NCBI GenBank assembly: GCA_028551475.1
Contig: CM052357.1
Coordinates: 992,001 to 1,056,000 of the forward strand
Source of the DNA: Casuarina equisetifolia
Lineage: Eukaryota > Streptophyta > Magnoliopsida > Fagales > Casuarinaceae
Length of the DNA: 64,000 nucleotides
Reading direction: 5' to 3'
In this document: positions 1-9,797 of the stretch, in pieces
Layout: the number at the start of each line of letters is the position of its first letter
Position numbering within the stretch: the first letter of the stretch is position 1
Notes under the pieces: generated by a model
Told to the model about the DNA's origin: nothing
Databases searched by the model: none
Seen by the model: the letters and a program-made list of their open reading frames with translations, nothing else
Translations under genes and position numbers: made by a program

Positions 1-207
1 CTGCTGGTATGCTCTGTTTGCTAGTTGAGAACAGAAACTGGAATTAACTCTCACAGTGTGATTACTCAGAATAAAGTGATAATACCACAAATTGAAGGTC
101 CATGGCTGTGTATAATACAAGAAAATTGTTGATTCGCAACAGAATCTGAAAACTCTAAAGAGTATTGATTAGTAGTTGACAACCAACTTCTTTTGTATAC
201 AATATCC

Positions 208-526
208 TCATCAACACCTCATGGCTTGAAAGAATTTCTTTGAAAATTGAATAGCTTTCTACGTGGTATATCTCAGTTGCAAAATAAACATCCAGGATGT
301 GAAAACGTATCGCCTAGAAGTCTTTCGATATATAAAAATAAATAAAAAGATTCGGCGCTAATTACCAGTAATCCACGGGAACAAGTTCCATTCCTAAAAT
401 GATGGAACCTCCTCATATATCTAAGAATAATATCTTGGAGATAAACTTAGAAGCAACATGACAATCGTTACAAACTCTTAGGTTCTTGGCAACTCTAATG
501 GTGATTCCAAGAGGGGTATAACTCTT
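208..526 (-). pseudogene. Partial duplicate of the 3' end of the OTP84-type PPR-DYW gene
   Basis: This stretch matches the last ~60 codons plus ~145 bp of 3' flank of the intact PPR-DYW gene at 5450-8134, in the same orientation. Read on the minus strand it still gives [13 protein letters not shown], then SKFISKI, then RRFHHFRNGTC, which are DYW-domain motifs. A dozen or so bases are missing after SKFISKI, and the terminal CGDYW is lost because bases around the last codons are gone. No upstream part of the PPR gene is present. It is a non-coding relic of a local duplication; confidence in the homology is high. Confidence 0.85.
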
Positions 527-1184
527 TAGATATCATCTGAATTTTTTTTTTAATATACAATACATTCACAATCAGTGTTCCCTCTTATAGGAACAGGCTG
601 CAAGAAAGCAGCCAATTAGAAACCCATAACTAATGCCCTCTAAATAAAGGAATTGACTTATTTTTGGCCTTGCTATCGTTCAGCACTACGGTTTGTTTGA
701 TGCCTTTCGGGTTTTGGAAACCAAGTGCACATCATGTCCTAGGCATTTTTTCTTATCTGTACAGGCCACGAGAAAGCAACCAATTGTACAACCTACAGGA
801 ACTAGCAAATTCCCAATGGGTAGAATAGCGTAGAGATGGGAGCAATGCAGGGAACCAGTTTGATAAAACTAAAGATGATATAAAAGCTATATGGTCACCA
901 ATGGAGAAAGAAAATCTTATCAAATTTAAAAAATAAAACGAGAGAAAAGTCTATATGATCTTGTAAAAGGTTTAAGCAACATTTACTTAGCTTAGAATTA
1001 ACTAAATTCGTATGAAGAGCTTACATATAGTACAAAAGGTATTGCATGAAACAACATAGCATAGTTGTAGAGCTATTGGCTTCTAATCTCAAATACTCAC
1101 CCTTGCAGATGCTCCAACAACTCTAACTCACCAAGCTTGTATGTTTTGTAGTGTTCTCCTCTAATTCTATAAACGGATAATAGC
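527..1184. other. Intergenic; one short direct repeat
   Basis: No gene is seen. A ~40-bp motif occurs twice in direct orientation, at about 580-620 and 750-790 (shared core of the form ACAGGC..GAGAAAGCA.CCAATT), with a few mismatches. The rest is AT-rich. The first 200 bases of the window likewise hold nothing recognisable. Confidence 0.5.
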
Positions 1185-3219
1185 TACCTTATTGACTTTC
1201 CAATAATCTTTGCCTCTATTTGGCTGCACATTTAGCACAAATTCCTTCTGCATTTCACATACATCAAGAATCTTTAGGCTTTCCAAGTGCTGGATTCGGA
1301 AGGGTACCTCTTTCATCTGCGGGCATGACCCAACTCTAGTTCCTCCAGAATTGGCAATGATCCTTTGTCTATTTCAATCATCGTTAATCTTCTCAATTTT
1401 TGGATTTTGAGCCTTTTGAGTTTTCCAAAGCTGCCTACTTGAAAATGGAGGCATTCCCCATCATATGCTTGATGAAGGGTAAAGAAAACTAAGTTAGGCA
1501 AACTCTGGACATGTGGTAATGGATCTTCCACCAAAAATGAGAAATACAAGGATAGGTTAACCAAATTATGAAGCTTTAGAATCCAATTGGGCAACTTCCC
1601 TGATCGGCACTTAAAAGGATGAACTCTAAATATTCAGGTGGTGATAACATGTAATCTAAATTAAGAACTTCATCTTCATTGATTGAACTTGCCATCAATT
1701 TCTTAAGGTGGACCATACTTTCTATGACTGAGCACAAAACCCTTCCGTTTTGAAACCTTAAATTTGAAACACCTAAAGTCTTTAATTGATTCAACTTTCT
1801 TAACTCCACAAATAGATCAATGCCTTGACAAGTAACCTCTATATGTAATAGTGATTGCAAGTCCTTTAAACAACCAATCCTACGATAGACTTTGACTCCT
1901 TGAATTGAACTCAAGCTACTTTCAATTTCCAAGTTATGGTAATAAGAAAAAAGATGTCTTAACTTGTGAAGCTTACATATCACAATTAGAAGTTCACGCA
2001 CAAGGGTTTCTACAAGGTTTAGAAGTTGTAGGTTTTCTAGCCTGCGCATCAACTTTGGAAGTACCTTAACCTTTGTTCTTTTTAATTTTAAATGCTTCAA
2101 GTGGAATAAATTTCCCACTTCTTCAAGAAGATAATCAATACAAGCATCTTCAAAGTCCAACACTTTCAAGAGCTGGAATTTTTTAAACAACTTGATTATA
2201 AAAGTCCTTGACATTTCATTGTTGTTGAAGATAATAGAACGAACTCAAGAATACTTAATGGTCTCTGAAACATTTTCTCTAGCATCAAGGATGGACAAGC
2301 ACCGAACTTTTCCATCAAAAATTGAATCGTTTGCCTCCAAAACTTGACAAAAATTCAATTCTTCTGCCTTTGACTGGATGATCTCATGTAATAGGTCATG
2401 AATTCTATACTTTCTACGAAAATGATAATCAAATTCTCCAAATACAACTTCAACTAAGTTTCTCTAGAGAAATTCCATTAAGTATTCTTGGGCTACCTCT
2501 TCCATTTGTTTTCCCTTATTTTCTTTTATAAACCCTCAGCAATCCATAACATATATAATCTAAAATCAATAATTGAATAATCCTTTGGAAAAAGACTAAA
2601 GTACAAGAAGCAAGACTTAAGGTAGTAAGGTAGATCATAATAACTAAGAGAGAGAACTTTTGTAATACTTGCTCCTCCTACCAACCAGCTAATTAGCTCA
2701 TCCGTCGTAGACTCAATACCCACAACTTCGTCCTCCTTAATAAAAAGTGGACCTACTCGTCAAGCCACTTCATGTTTTTTTCATTGCTACAAATTGATTC
2801 TAGCTCAATGGAAGTAAAATGGTATCTTACCCTTCGTTCTTGAATTTCACGAACTGACATTTGTATATCTTTGATCTTCCTTGCTGTACCATGACTTGGT
2901 ATTAAGTTTTTCAATGAACAACCAATTTCGTGGAGGAAACCAATAAAAAAATTTTCATGATGGTGTTGTGCCATTTGAAGAACATACTCATCTATAACAT
3001 ATTCACTATGATAGGCAATTCTCTCACTGGCTACACCCATATTCTCACACCATCTTGGAGGTCTCCTTTTTTGTATGCATCTTCAAGAAAACACTTTATG
3101 CTCTCTAGTTCATCTTTAATGTCTTCGACTTCCTTGTGGACACCCCTTAACAACTTTGCTTCATGAATGATCAATTGGACCAACTCGATGATGACAAGTG
3201 ACGCAACTGTTTCTGCCAT
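1185..3219 (-). pseudogene. CC-NB-LRR (RPM1-like) disease-resistance gene, decayed, NB-ARC core deleted
   Basis: The start codon at 3219 opens an Rx-type coiled-coil domain (MAETVASLVIIELVQLI, then DIKDELESIKCFLEDA). It is followed by the linker-side CC helices (YVIDEYVLQMAQHHH) after a stop and a frameshift near 3031. The text then reads VVGIESTTDELISWLVGG and jumps straight to ITKVLSLSYYDLPYYLKSCF, so the P-loop, kinase-2, RNBS-A/B and GLPL motifs are missing. The ARC2/MHD side survives (CFLYFSLFPKDY, LWIAEG, then RIHDLLHEII) but carries several stops. Leucine-rich repeats run from about 2214 to 1313 with further breaks, and a C-terminal tail resembling EVPSGIQHLESLKILDV reaches about 1185. 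Intact members are intracellular immune receptors of ~900 residues; this copy cannot bind nucleotide and cannot be translated whole. Confidence 0.88.
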
Positions 3220-4413
3220 TGTTTTTGCTTTGATCTTTACCTATCAGAAGACAATATCACTTTAGGAAAGAGTTTCGACATTTAAATGGTAATTTACATT
3301 AACAAGCTATAGTATTATACTTTTTTAATACCTTATCCACCTGAGAAAGTTGAATGAAGAGACTTTCCAGTCATTCATGAAAGTAATCTCCAGTACACTG
3401 TGAATTCTGAATGGTACATGTATGGAAGTCTAGTTGGGGTCAAAGATATCGGTTTTTCTTTTGACCAATCAGGCTCCGTGAGTAAAGTTGGGCCTAACTT
3501 GAACCTGTAGAAGTCAATTGAACAAGGATGCACGGAATTATAGTTAGTTCCTTTAGATTACTCTCTACTTTTAATTTCTCCAAGTTATGTTAATATATGA
3601 TACAAAACCAGAAAAGTTATCTAATCTTGACAAGCCAATATAACTTTTCTTTTCATGAACAATCCAATCTTATAGGGATTTTCGAGCACATTTCCTTCTG
3701 TATGCATATGTTTCATAGAACTTGCCGATTTTAGATGAAAATGTTTGCTTTAGGTATGGTCTAATTGAAATGATCAAAATTTTCCTTCTAGTGAATATAG
3801 CAGAAAGTGATAGACGTATCCGATTAAAACAATCATCTATGAAGACGATTATTAAAAGGATAAAAATAGAGAGTTGGGACTAAATATGGTCTAAAACACA
3901 AGGGCACAGTGGATTTTGGCCTTAAAATATCGCAGTTTCACTTCTATTATGACAACCGACATTTATATCCATATCTGTGAAGTTTAAAGTATCATAAATT
4001 GAATTGACTAGATGCCCTTAAGTTGAAATGATTAAAAGGTTTACGTACACACACACACCCATCCACCTAGCACATAATATATATATTGCCCGAATGAAGA
4101 ATTAAAAGCCCCTCACCTTCATCGTCGGCAGTTGGGCCAAGACGACATGCTTGTACCTCGACAAATTGAAACACATAACAAGATTCCTGATTTTTGCTGG
4201 AACAAGAAGAGAAAATATAATAGACTGGGAAAACAAGAAGTGTTGATGCAAGTGGGAGACAAGGATCCAAAGGCAGAGCAGAAGTGGGCAGCGTAAAAGT
4301 AGAGCAAAAGTGAGCAGCGTCAAGTATATGGAAGACAAGGAGCCGAAAGAAAGGCAGAACAAAAGTCAAGCAGAAGTGGGAGCTTGTTCTCTTTCTAAAG
4401 GTTACCACCCCGT
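3220..4413. other. Intergenic between the NLR relic and the inverted repeat
   Basis: AT-rich sequence with no supported gene. It includes the upstream region of the NLR relic and a very short CA tract near 4047-4060. An open frame at 4067-4408 on the minus strand is compositionally biased (F, L, S, C) and has no recognisable domain. Confidence 0.5.
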
Positions 4414-4963
4414 GTTGTGCTTGATATTTTCTCTATTATCGTGTACGTGTTAGGTTTTGATAGTTGTCTAGAGTCGACGTATGTGGTTGTTAAAGTCTTC
4501 TGTTGTATTTTCATTGTGCAAGGGGAATGAAGCTGGAAACTAGTTTTGGTGTAAAACTTTCACAAGGTTTTGCATCCTTTATATGCTTGAGATGTCAACA
4601 TCCCTTAAATGCTAAAGGTGTCAAAGTCCCTCGAACACAAAGCCTTCCAACTAAAGACACTCAATCATCTAAAACCCACAAAACAATTTGAATTAGGCCA
4701 ACCCATTTGCATGTTGGAGGCTTGATTCAACATTTAAGAGACGTTGAAACCTTCAACATCTAAAAGGATACTAACAACTCAAGTATCTAAAGAATGCAAT
4801 AACGTGTGAGAGATTTACCCCAAAACCAGAGTCTACCAGATTCATTTCCCTTCTACAATAATAATCTAGACGAAAGACTTTGGACAACCACATATGGAAG
4901 ACTCTGGACAACTATCAATCACATCTAGCACGTACACAATGATAGAGAAAATATCTAGCACAC
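4414..4963. repeat. Large inverted repeat (two ~270-bp arms, almost no spacer)
   Basis: The left arm (about 4414-4688) reads into the right arm (about 4690-4963) as an imperfect reverse complement. Shared blocks in the same order include GATATTTTCTCTAT, GTGTACGTG, GATAGTTGTC, TATGTGGTTGT, AAAGTCTT, TTTTGG.GTAAA and GAGTTGT/GAGATGT. Similarity by eye is roughly 75-80% and decays towards the centre. The outer ends fall near GTTGTGCTTGATATT and its counterpart AATATCTAGCACAC. I found no convincing target-site duplication, so a foldback or MITE-like transposon is possible but not shown. If transcribed it would form a long hairpin. Confidence 0.75.
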
Positions 4964-5449
4964 GAAGGCTACACTATCCCATGGGCATGACTCCCAACAA
5001 GGTCCACTCCCAACCAATCAGATCTTAAGCTTCATAAAATCAGCCCAAGACAGCTAAATTCTTATGTATTTCTTATTGCTGATTATGAAATTTGATTAAT
5101 ATGAATTTTGTGTGCCATGGCCCCCCACCTTTGGTGCAATGTCTTCATGGCACATCTGTCTAGAATATCCTGGAAGTTCCATTTTGCATTAGAAGTTGGT
5201 TTTCATACTTGTAATTTTCTTGTAATTAACACGTTAATTTGTTAAGCTGTGAATGCTAGCTTTTTTAGCCTGTGCGGGATATGAAGATCAGAATTCCTTT
5301 GTTCTCCCCATCAATACCTCATGGCTTGAAAGAATTTCTTTGAAAATTTAATAACTTTTTACATGGTATCTCTCAGTTCCAAAATAGACATCAAGATGCG
5401 AAAACGTATAGCCTATAAGTCTTTGTTGCAAAATGAATTCCGGCACTAG

Positions 5450-8134
5450 TTACCAGTAATCCCCACAGGAACAAGTTCCATTCCTAAAATGATGGAACCT
5501 CCTCATATCCCTAAGAACTATCTCCCTTTCCACAATCTTGGAGATAAACTTAGAAGCAATATGACAATCATTACACACTCTTAGGTTCTTGGCAACCCTA
5601 ATGGGGGTTCCAGGGGGGGTGTTAAGTATACCAAAAGCTATCGCCAGTTTCTCACTGTGAGTACAGAGTAAAGTTTCTTTCTCCTCCTCTTCAACATTGT
5701 GAAGTACACAAGAAGTATCGGGCACATACCCCTCCTTTCTCATCCTTTCCATCAGGGTTTCAAGATATCCATGGAGCTGCTCACTCTGTGGGTGTGACAC
5801 ATCTCCAGCCACAAACTTATGAACCTGATCACCAAACTCAATCCAACTACACCCAGGTTCCTTTCTAACTCCCATTTCCTTCATTCTTTTCCGGGTATTC
5901 ATTGCCTTTTCCCAGAGTCCAGCGGAAGAGTAGATGTTAGACAGTAGAACATAGTGGCTAGCTACATTTGGCTCCAAGTGAAGGAGATTCTCAGCTGCAA
6001 TCTCTCCTATGTCTACGTTATGGTGTACCCGACAAGCACCAAGAAGACTACTCCAGGCATCTCTTTTTTCCAACTCAGGGGGCATAGTATTGATAAGTTT
6101 GTATGCTTCTTGTAGTCGACCAGCTCGACCAAGCAAGTCCACCACACAAGCGTAGTGGTCTGGTTTTGGTTCAATCCCGTGGTTCTCTTTCATAGTATGG
6201 AATAGGTATAGGCCTTCATCTACCATCCTGGAATGACTACATGCTGCAAGTACTGCAATAAATGTTACTTGATTGGGTCTTAAAGCACCGTTCTTTTCTC
6301 CCGCTGCCATATCCTTGAAGAGTTCAAAGGCTTCCTTCCCTCTTCCATGCATGCCATAAGCCATGATGAGAACATTCCAGGTGATTACATTCTTGTTGGG
6401 CATCCGATCAAAGACTCTCCTAGATAAGTTCAAGCAGCCACATTTTGCATACATGTCAACTAATGCACTACCGACTGCAACATCTGATTCCAATAAATGT
6501 CTGATGGCATAAGCATGGATCTCTTTCCCCTTTCCTACAGCTGCAAGGGCAGCACAACCTGGGAGAACTGTCATTAGTGTTACGGAATTTGGTTTCAGGG
6601 AAACCATGTTCTCATCCTCACTTTCATCTTTATTGTTCTTTTCTTCTACTCTTTGCATCTCGTGTAGCAGGTTTAATGCATCATTATGCCGTCCACAAAT
6701 GACATAACCAGTGATCATTGTGTTCCAAGATACAATATCTCTAACCTCCATGCAGCTGAAGATATATTCTGAGACTTCAGCCTTCCCCATTCTGAAGTAC
6801 ATGTCCATAAGTGCATTCTGCACAAACCTATCCCTCTCCAAACCCCTCTTTATCACGTACCCATGCATACCTTCCTTGTCAAGGAACAGTTCACAGCGCA
6901 CGCTTGCTGGCAAGACACTTGACATTGTAGAAGTGTTTGGACAAATTCCATCAACTTCCATTTGAAAAAAGAGACTCAAGGCCTTCTCGTCATGCTCATT
7001 CTGTGCATAACCAGTAATCATAGCATTAAAAAGTGCAATGCTCTGCTCTAAGATACCGTCGAAGACTCGTCGACCACTTCCAACTTGTTGGCAGTTGCAA
7101 TACATGTCAACCAAAGCACTACCCACAAAAGCGTTCTCAAATAAGCTCGTAGTTTTCAAGGCATAGGCATGAATTTCCTTGCCTCTATCCAACATCTCCA
7201 AATGAGAACACGCAGGAAGTACGCTTGCAAAGGTGAACCCATCCAGTTTAGTTCCATCAAGAACCATAAGACGCAAAAACAATAATGCATCTAAAAACTG
7301 ATCGTTTTGGGAGAAGGAACTTATCATCGTATTCCATGAAACCAAGTCACGTTCCTCGAATAACTCAAATAAAGCTTGCGAGTCACCAACCCTTCCCAAT
7401 TTAGCGTACATAGACATAAAGGCATTGTTTGTGAATCTTCTCCAATTCCCTGTTCGTAAACTATACGCATGCAGTTGCTTGCCAAGCCACAAACCATCCT
7501 GCCTACGCAAATTCGAACAAGCTAGTGCCACACTCACCAACGTAAACGAACTAGGCGCCTCATTCTCAAACAGCATTAACCGAAACACCTGCAAAGCAAG
7601 CTCCCACTCCTCAAAACGACACAACGCAGCAATGATGGAGTTCCAGGAAACTTGGTCTCTTTCAGTCATCCTATCAAACACCTTGTACACATCCCCTATA
7701 TCCCCCAATTTCCCATACATATGAACAAGGGTATTAGCCACAGTGACCGAACACACCCCGTAACCAAATTTAAAAACATGGGCATGAACCTGCCTCCCCA
7801 GACTCAAGTCCTGAAGTGCCACCACGGCCTTGAGGACAGCAGGGAAGGCGAAGTTGTCGGGGGAAACACCCTCGAGGCCCAGCATCTGAATATACGTCGA
7901 AATGGCTTCCCGGAAGTGATTGGACCGCGCTTGGGCGCGCAGGGATTCGACCCATGAGTTCTGAGACAATGGTTTTGCAGAGGAAGCAGTGAGAGTATTG
8001 ATACTGAGGGGATGAAAACTAGAGTGTTTCAGAAGGGTCGTCCCCTGGTGGTGGTCGGTCTGGAGGGAAGAAAATGTACGTGAAGAGACCGGCGGAGTGA
8101 GAGGAGAAAGAAGCTGCGTGAAGCACCATGACAT
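5450..8134 (-). CDS. OTP84: Plastid PPR-DYW RNA-editing factor, OTP84 type (At3g57430-like)
   Basis: An intronless gene of 894 residues, starting at a real ATG (MSWCFTQLLSPLTPP). The first ~60 residues are rich in S, T and hydrophobics with few acids, as in a plastid transit peptide. PLS-type pentatricopeptide repeats follow from about 60 to 690 (for example VSWNSIIAALCRFEEWE, VSWNTMISSFSQND, ITWNVLIMAYGMHG). Then come E/E+ motifs (EPGCSWIEF) and a complete DYW deaminase domain with HSEKLA (HxE zinc and catalytic site), the CNDCH cysteine pair and terminal GTCSCGDYW. The family converts specific cytidines to uridines in organelle transcripts; Arabidopsis OTP84 edits sites in ndhB, ndhF and psbZ. 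An acidic insert (about 496-507, EEKNNKDESEDEN) sits between repeats. Nothing is broken. The ortholog call rests on overall sequence resemblance; another DYW protein of the same subfamily is the main alternative. Confidence 0.9.
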   Translation of the reverse strand: MSWCFTQLLSPLTPPVSSRTFSSLQTDHHQGTTLLKHSSFHPLSINTLTASSAKPLSQNSWVESLRAQARSNHFREAISTYIQMLGLEGVSPDNFAFPAVLKAVVALQDLSLGRQVHAHVFKFGYGVCSVTVANTLVHMYGKLGDIGDVYKVFDRMTERDQVSWNSIIAALCRFEEWELALQVFRLMLFENEAPSSFTLVSVALACSNLRRQDGLWLGKQLHAYSLRTGNWRRFTNNAFMSMYAKLGRVGDSQALFELFEERDLVSWNTMISSFSQNDQFLDALLFLRLMVLDGTKLDGFTFASVLPACSHLEMLDRGKEIHAYALKTTSLFENAFVGSALVDMYCNCQQVGSGRRVFDGILEQSIALFNAMITGYAQNEHDEKALSLFFQMEVDGICPNTSTMSSVLPASVRCELFLDKEGMHGYVIKRGLERDRFVQNALMDMYFRMGKAEVSEYIFSCMEVRDIVSWNTMITGYVICGRHNDALNLLHEMQRVEEKNNKDESEDENMVSLKPNSVTLMTVLPGCAALAAVGKGKEIHAYAIRHLLESDVAVGSALVDMYAKCGCLNLSRRVFDRMPNKNVITWNVLIMAYGMHGRGKEAFELFKDMAAGEKNGALRPNQVTFIAVLAACSHSRMVDEGLYLFHTMKENHGIEPKPDHYACVVDLLGRAGRLQEAYKLINTMPPELEKRDAWSSLLGACRVHHNVDIGEIAAENLLHLEPNVASHYVLLSNIYSSAGLWEKAMNTRKRMKEMGVRKEPGCSWIEFGDQVHKFVAGDVSHPQSEQLHGYLETLMERMRKEGYVPDTSCVLHNVEEEEKETLLCTHSEKLAIAFGILNTPPGTPIRVAKNLRVCNDCHIASKFISKIVEREIVLRDMRRFHHFRNGTCSCGDYW

Positions 8135-8161
8135 AGCTGGTAATTATTACAGTTGAGCTGG

Positions 8162-8268
8162 GCTGAAGATGTTAAAGATGGAGAATCCAAGCCATAGAAC
8201 TTTGCTGAAGATGTTAAAGATGAAGGAATATCGTCTTCTCCGGAGAATCCAAGCCATAGAACTTTGCT
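8162..8268. repeat. Interleaved short direct repeats in the OTP84 leader
   Basis: The 19-mer beginning GCTGAAGATGTTAAAG occurs at 8162-8180 and 8204-8222, and the 26-mer beginning GAGAATCCAAGCCATAG at 8181-8206 and 8243-8268. Copies are exact. This is a recent small tandem duplication with ~20 extra bases, just upstream of the OTP84-type start codon. Confidence 0.85.
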
Positions 8269-9700
8269 ACATATCTCAGCCTGTAATTTCCTTAGCTCCA
8301 CCGAGAAAACTAAATTTTTTGATATACTTCCTCAAAAAACTAAAAAATCATTTATCTCTATTTTTTCATATTTTAAGATTATTATATTTCAAATAATTTA
8401 ATGCTCGTTTAAAATTTATGTTAAGAGATAATGACATTTTCAAACATAAAATATATATTAACCTAGGATCTTGGTTTAAAAAAATTAGGATTTTGGATGA
8501 ACACAACAATTTTGTAAATATTATAAGAATTGATATTAATTTAGATTAACGGTTGTCACAAACATATACCAAATTATTGCAAAAGCAATGCACCTCTATT
8601 CTAGGAACTTACTTCTATATATACATGCTTGAAAATACAAACCGAATATAAATAAGAATACAAATATTAAAAAAAGCTAAGAGAGTATGTAAACCTAAAG
8701 TCACTATGAAACATTTCCAAAGTAATTACAAGCCACTAAGCTCAACACTTGGCAACATGGAACTTGTATTATTTTTAATACCATATTAAATTGAAAAAAC
8801 ATAATACTAGATTGTTTAGGCCAATTTAGCTTACTCATGGACCCCAACAATACCCCTATGGTACACATTAGAGGATAAATAAGGCGCATGTCTAATTCAA
8901 TTGAAAATAAAGTTTTTACATTTGTCTTGAAACTATTAGGACACATAATAAATTTCTTACAATTCGTATAGTAATATGAAATGTCTTACTGGTTAATTGT
9001 TTCATATAGTAATATACCAAATTGAAACATATACTCGGCATTGTTTTATTCCAATAACTAGATTTCTTTAATCTTCTAGTTGATATTATTGGTAGTCAAA
9101 TAAATATATTTGTTTGATGGAGCTAAAAAAACCAAAGACTATCCAAAAATTAGACCAACCTTTAAAGGTTCTTCTTTTTTTTAAATTTTATATCAATGAT
9201 CTTATTTTTTTGTATATAATTTTTCCTGAGTATTATTTAAAGTCTCATAGAATATAATAAATTTAACTTAAACTCTACTATTAAGTTAGAAAATTTAAAG
9301 TCTAAACCCAAAAATTATGTTTTCAATTAGAAGACCATTTTTTTCTTTTAAAATTTATTTCAAAAATCTTATTTTCTAATATAAGATTAATAATACGTAG
9401 ATTCTTATATCATCTAAATTAAACTACTAAATCATAATGACATAATGAAAAAATTCATGATCAAAATCATTTTAAAAAATGCAAAATTGAATTTAACTTT
9501 CATCATCTACATAGCCCGTATAATACTTTTTTCCACTCACAATATCTTTAATAATTGAAATCTCAACGTTCTCCTAGAAAACAAAAAATTAAAAATTAAA
9601 AAAAAAATAGTTGTCTGCAACAGTGTTCTTTGATCAGTAGTTTGGATTCTTCTCTTGATTCTTACTTTTCTTTCACCCCTTTCACATGTGAATTGACATG
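8269..9700. other. Divergent intergenic region between OTP84 and the first mARC gene
   Basis: Very AT-rich sequence between two divergently transcribed genes. No coding exons, RNA genes or transposon ends were recognised. It must hold the promoters of both neighbours. Confidence 0.5.
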
Positions 9701-9712
9701 GCGCTTTGGCTG

Positions 9713-9719
9713 TATATAG
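9713..9719 (+). promoter_or_regulatory. Probable TATA box of mARC-like gene 1
   Basis: TATATAG lies 79 bp before the ATG at 9798 in a GC-richer patch. It fits a core promoter position; no transcript data were available. Confidence 0.45.
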
Positions 9720-9797
9720 CGGGTCCTGGTGCACTGCATTTGGCTATGTGAATGCATCCTTTGGAACACAGAGAAGAACACTCGGAGCTCGGTGATA

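Noticed and set aside
4067-4408. Three overlapping minus-strand open frames of 60-113 codons
   Set aside because: They are low-complexity (F, L, S, C rich), mutually exclusive in frame, and show no domain or splice context.
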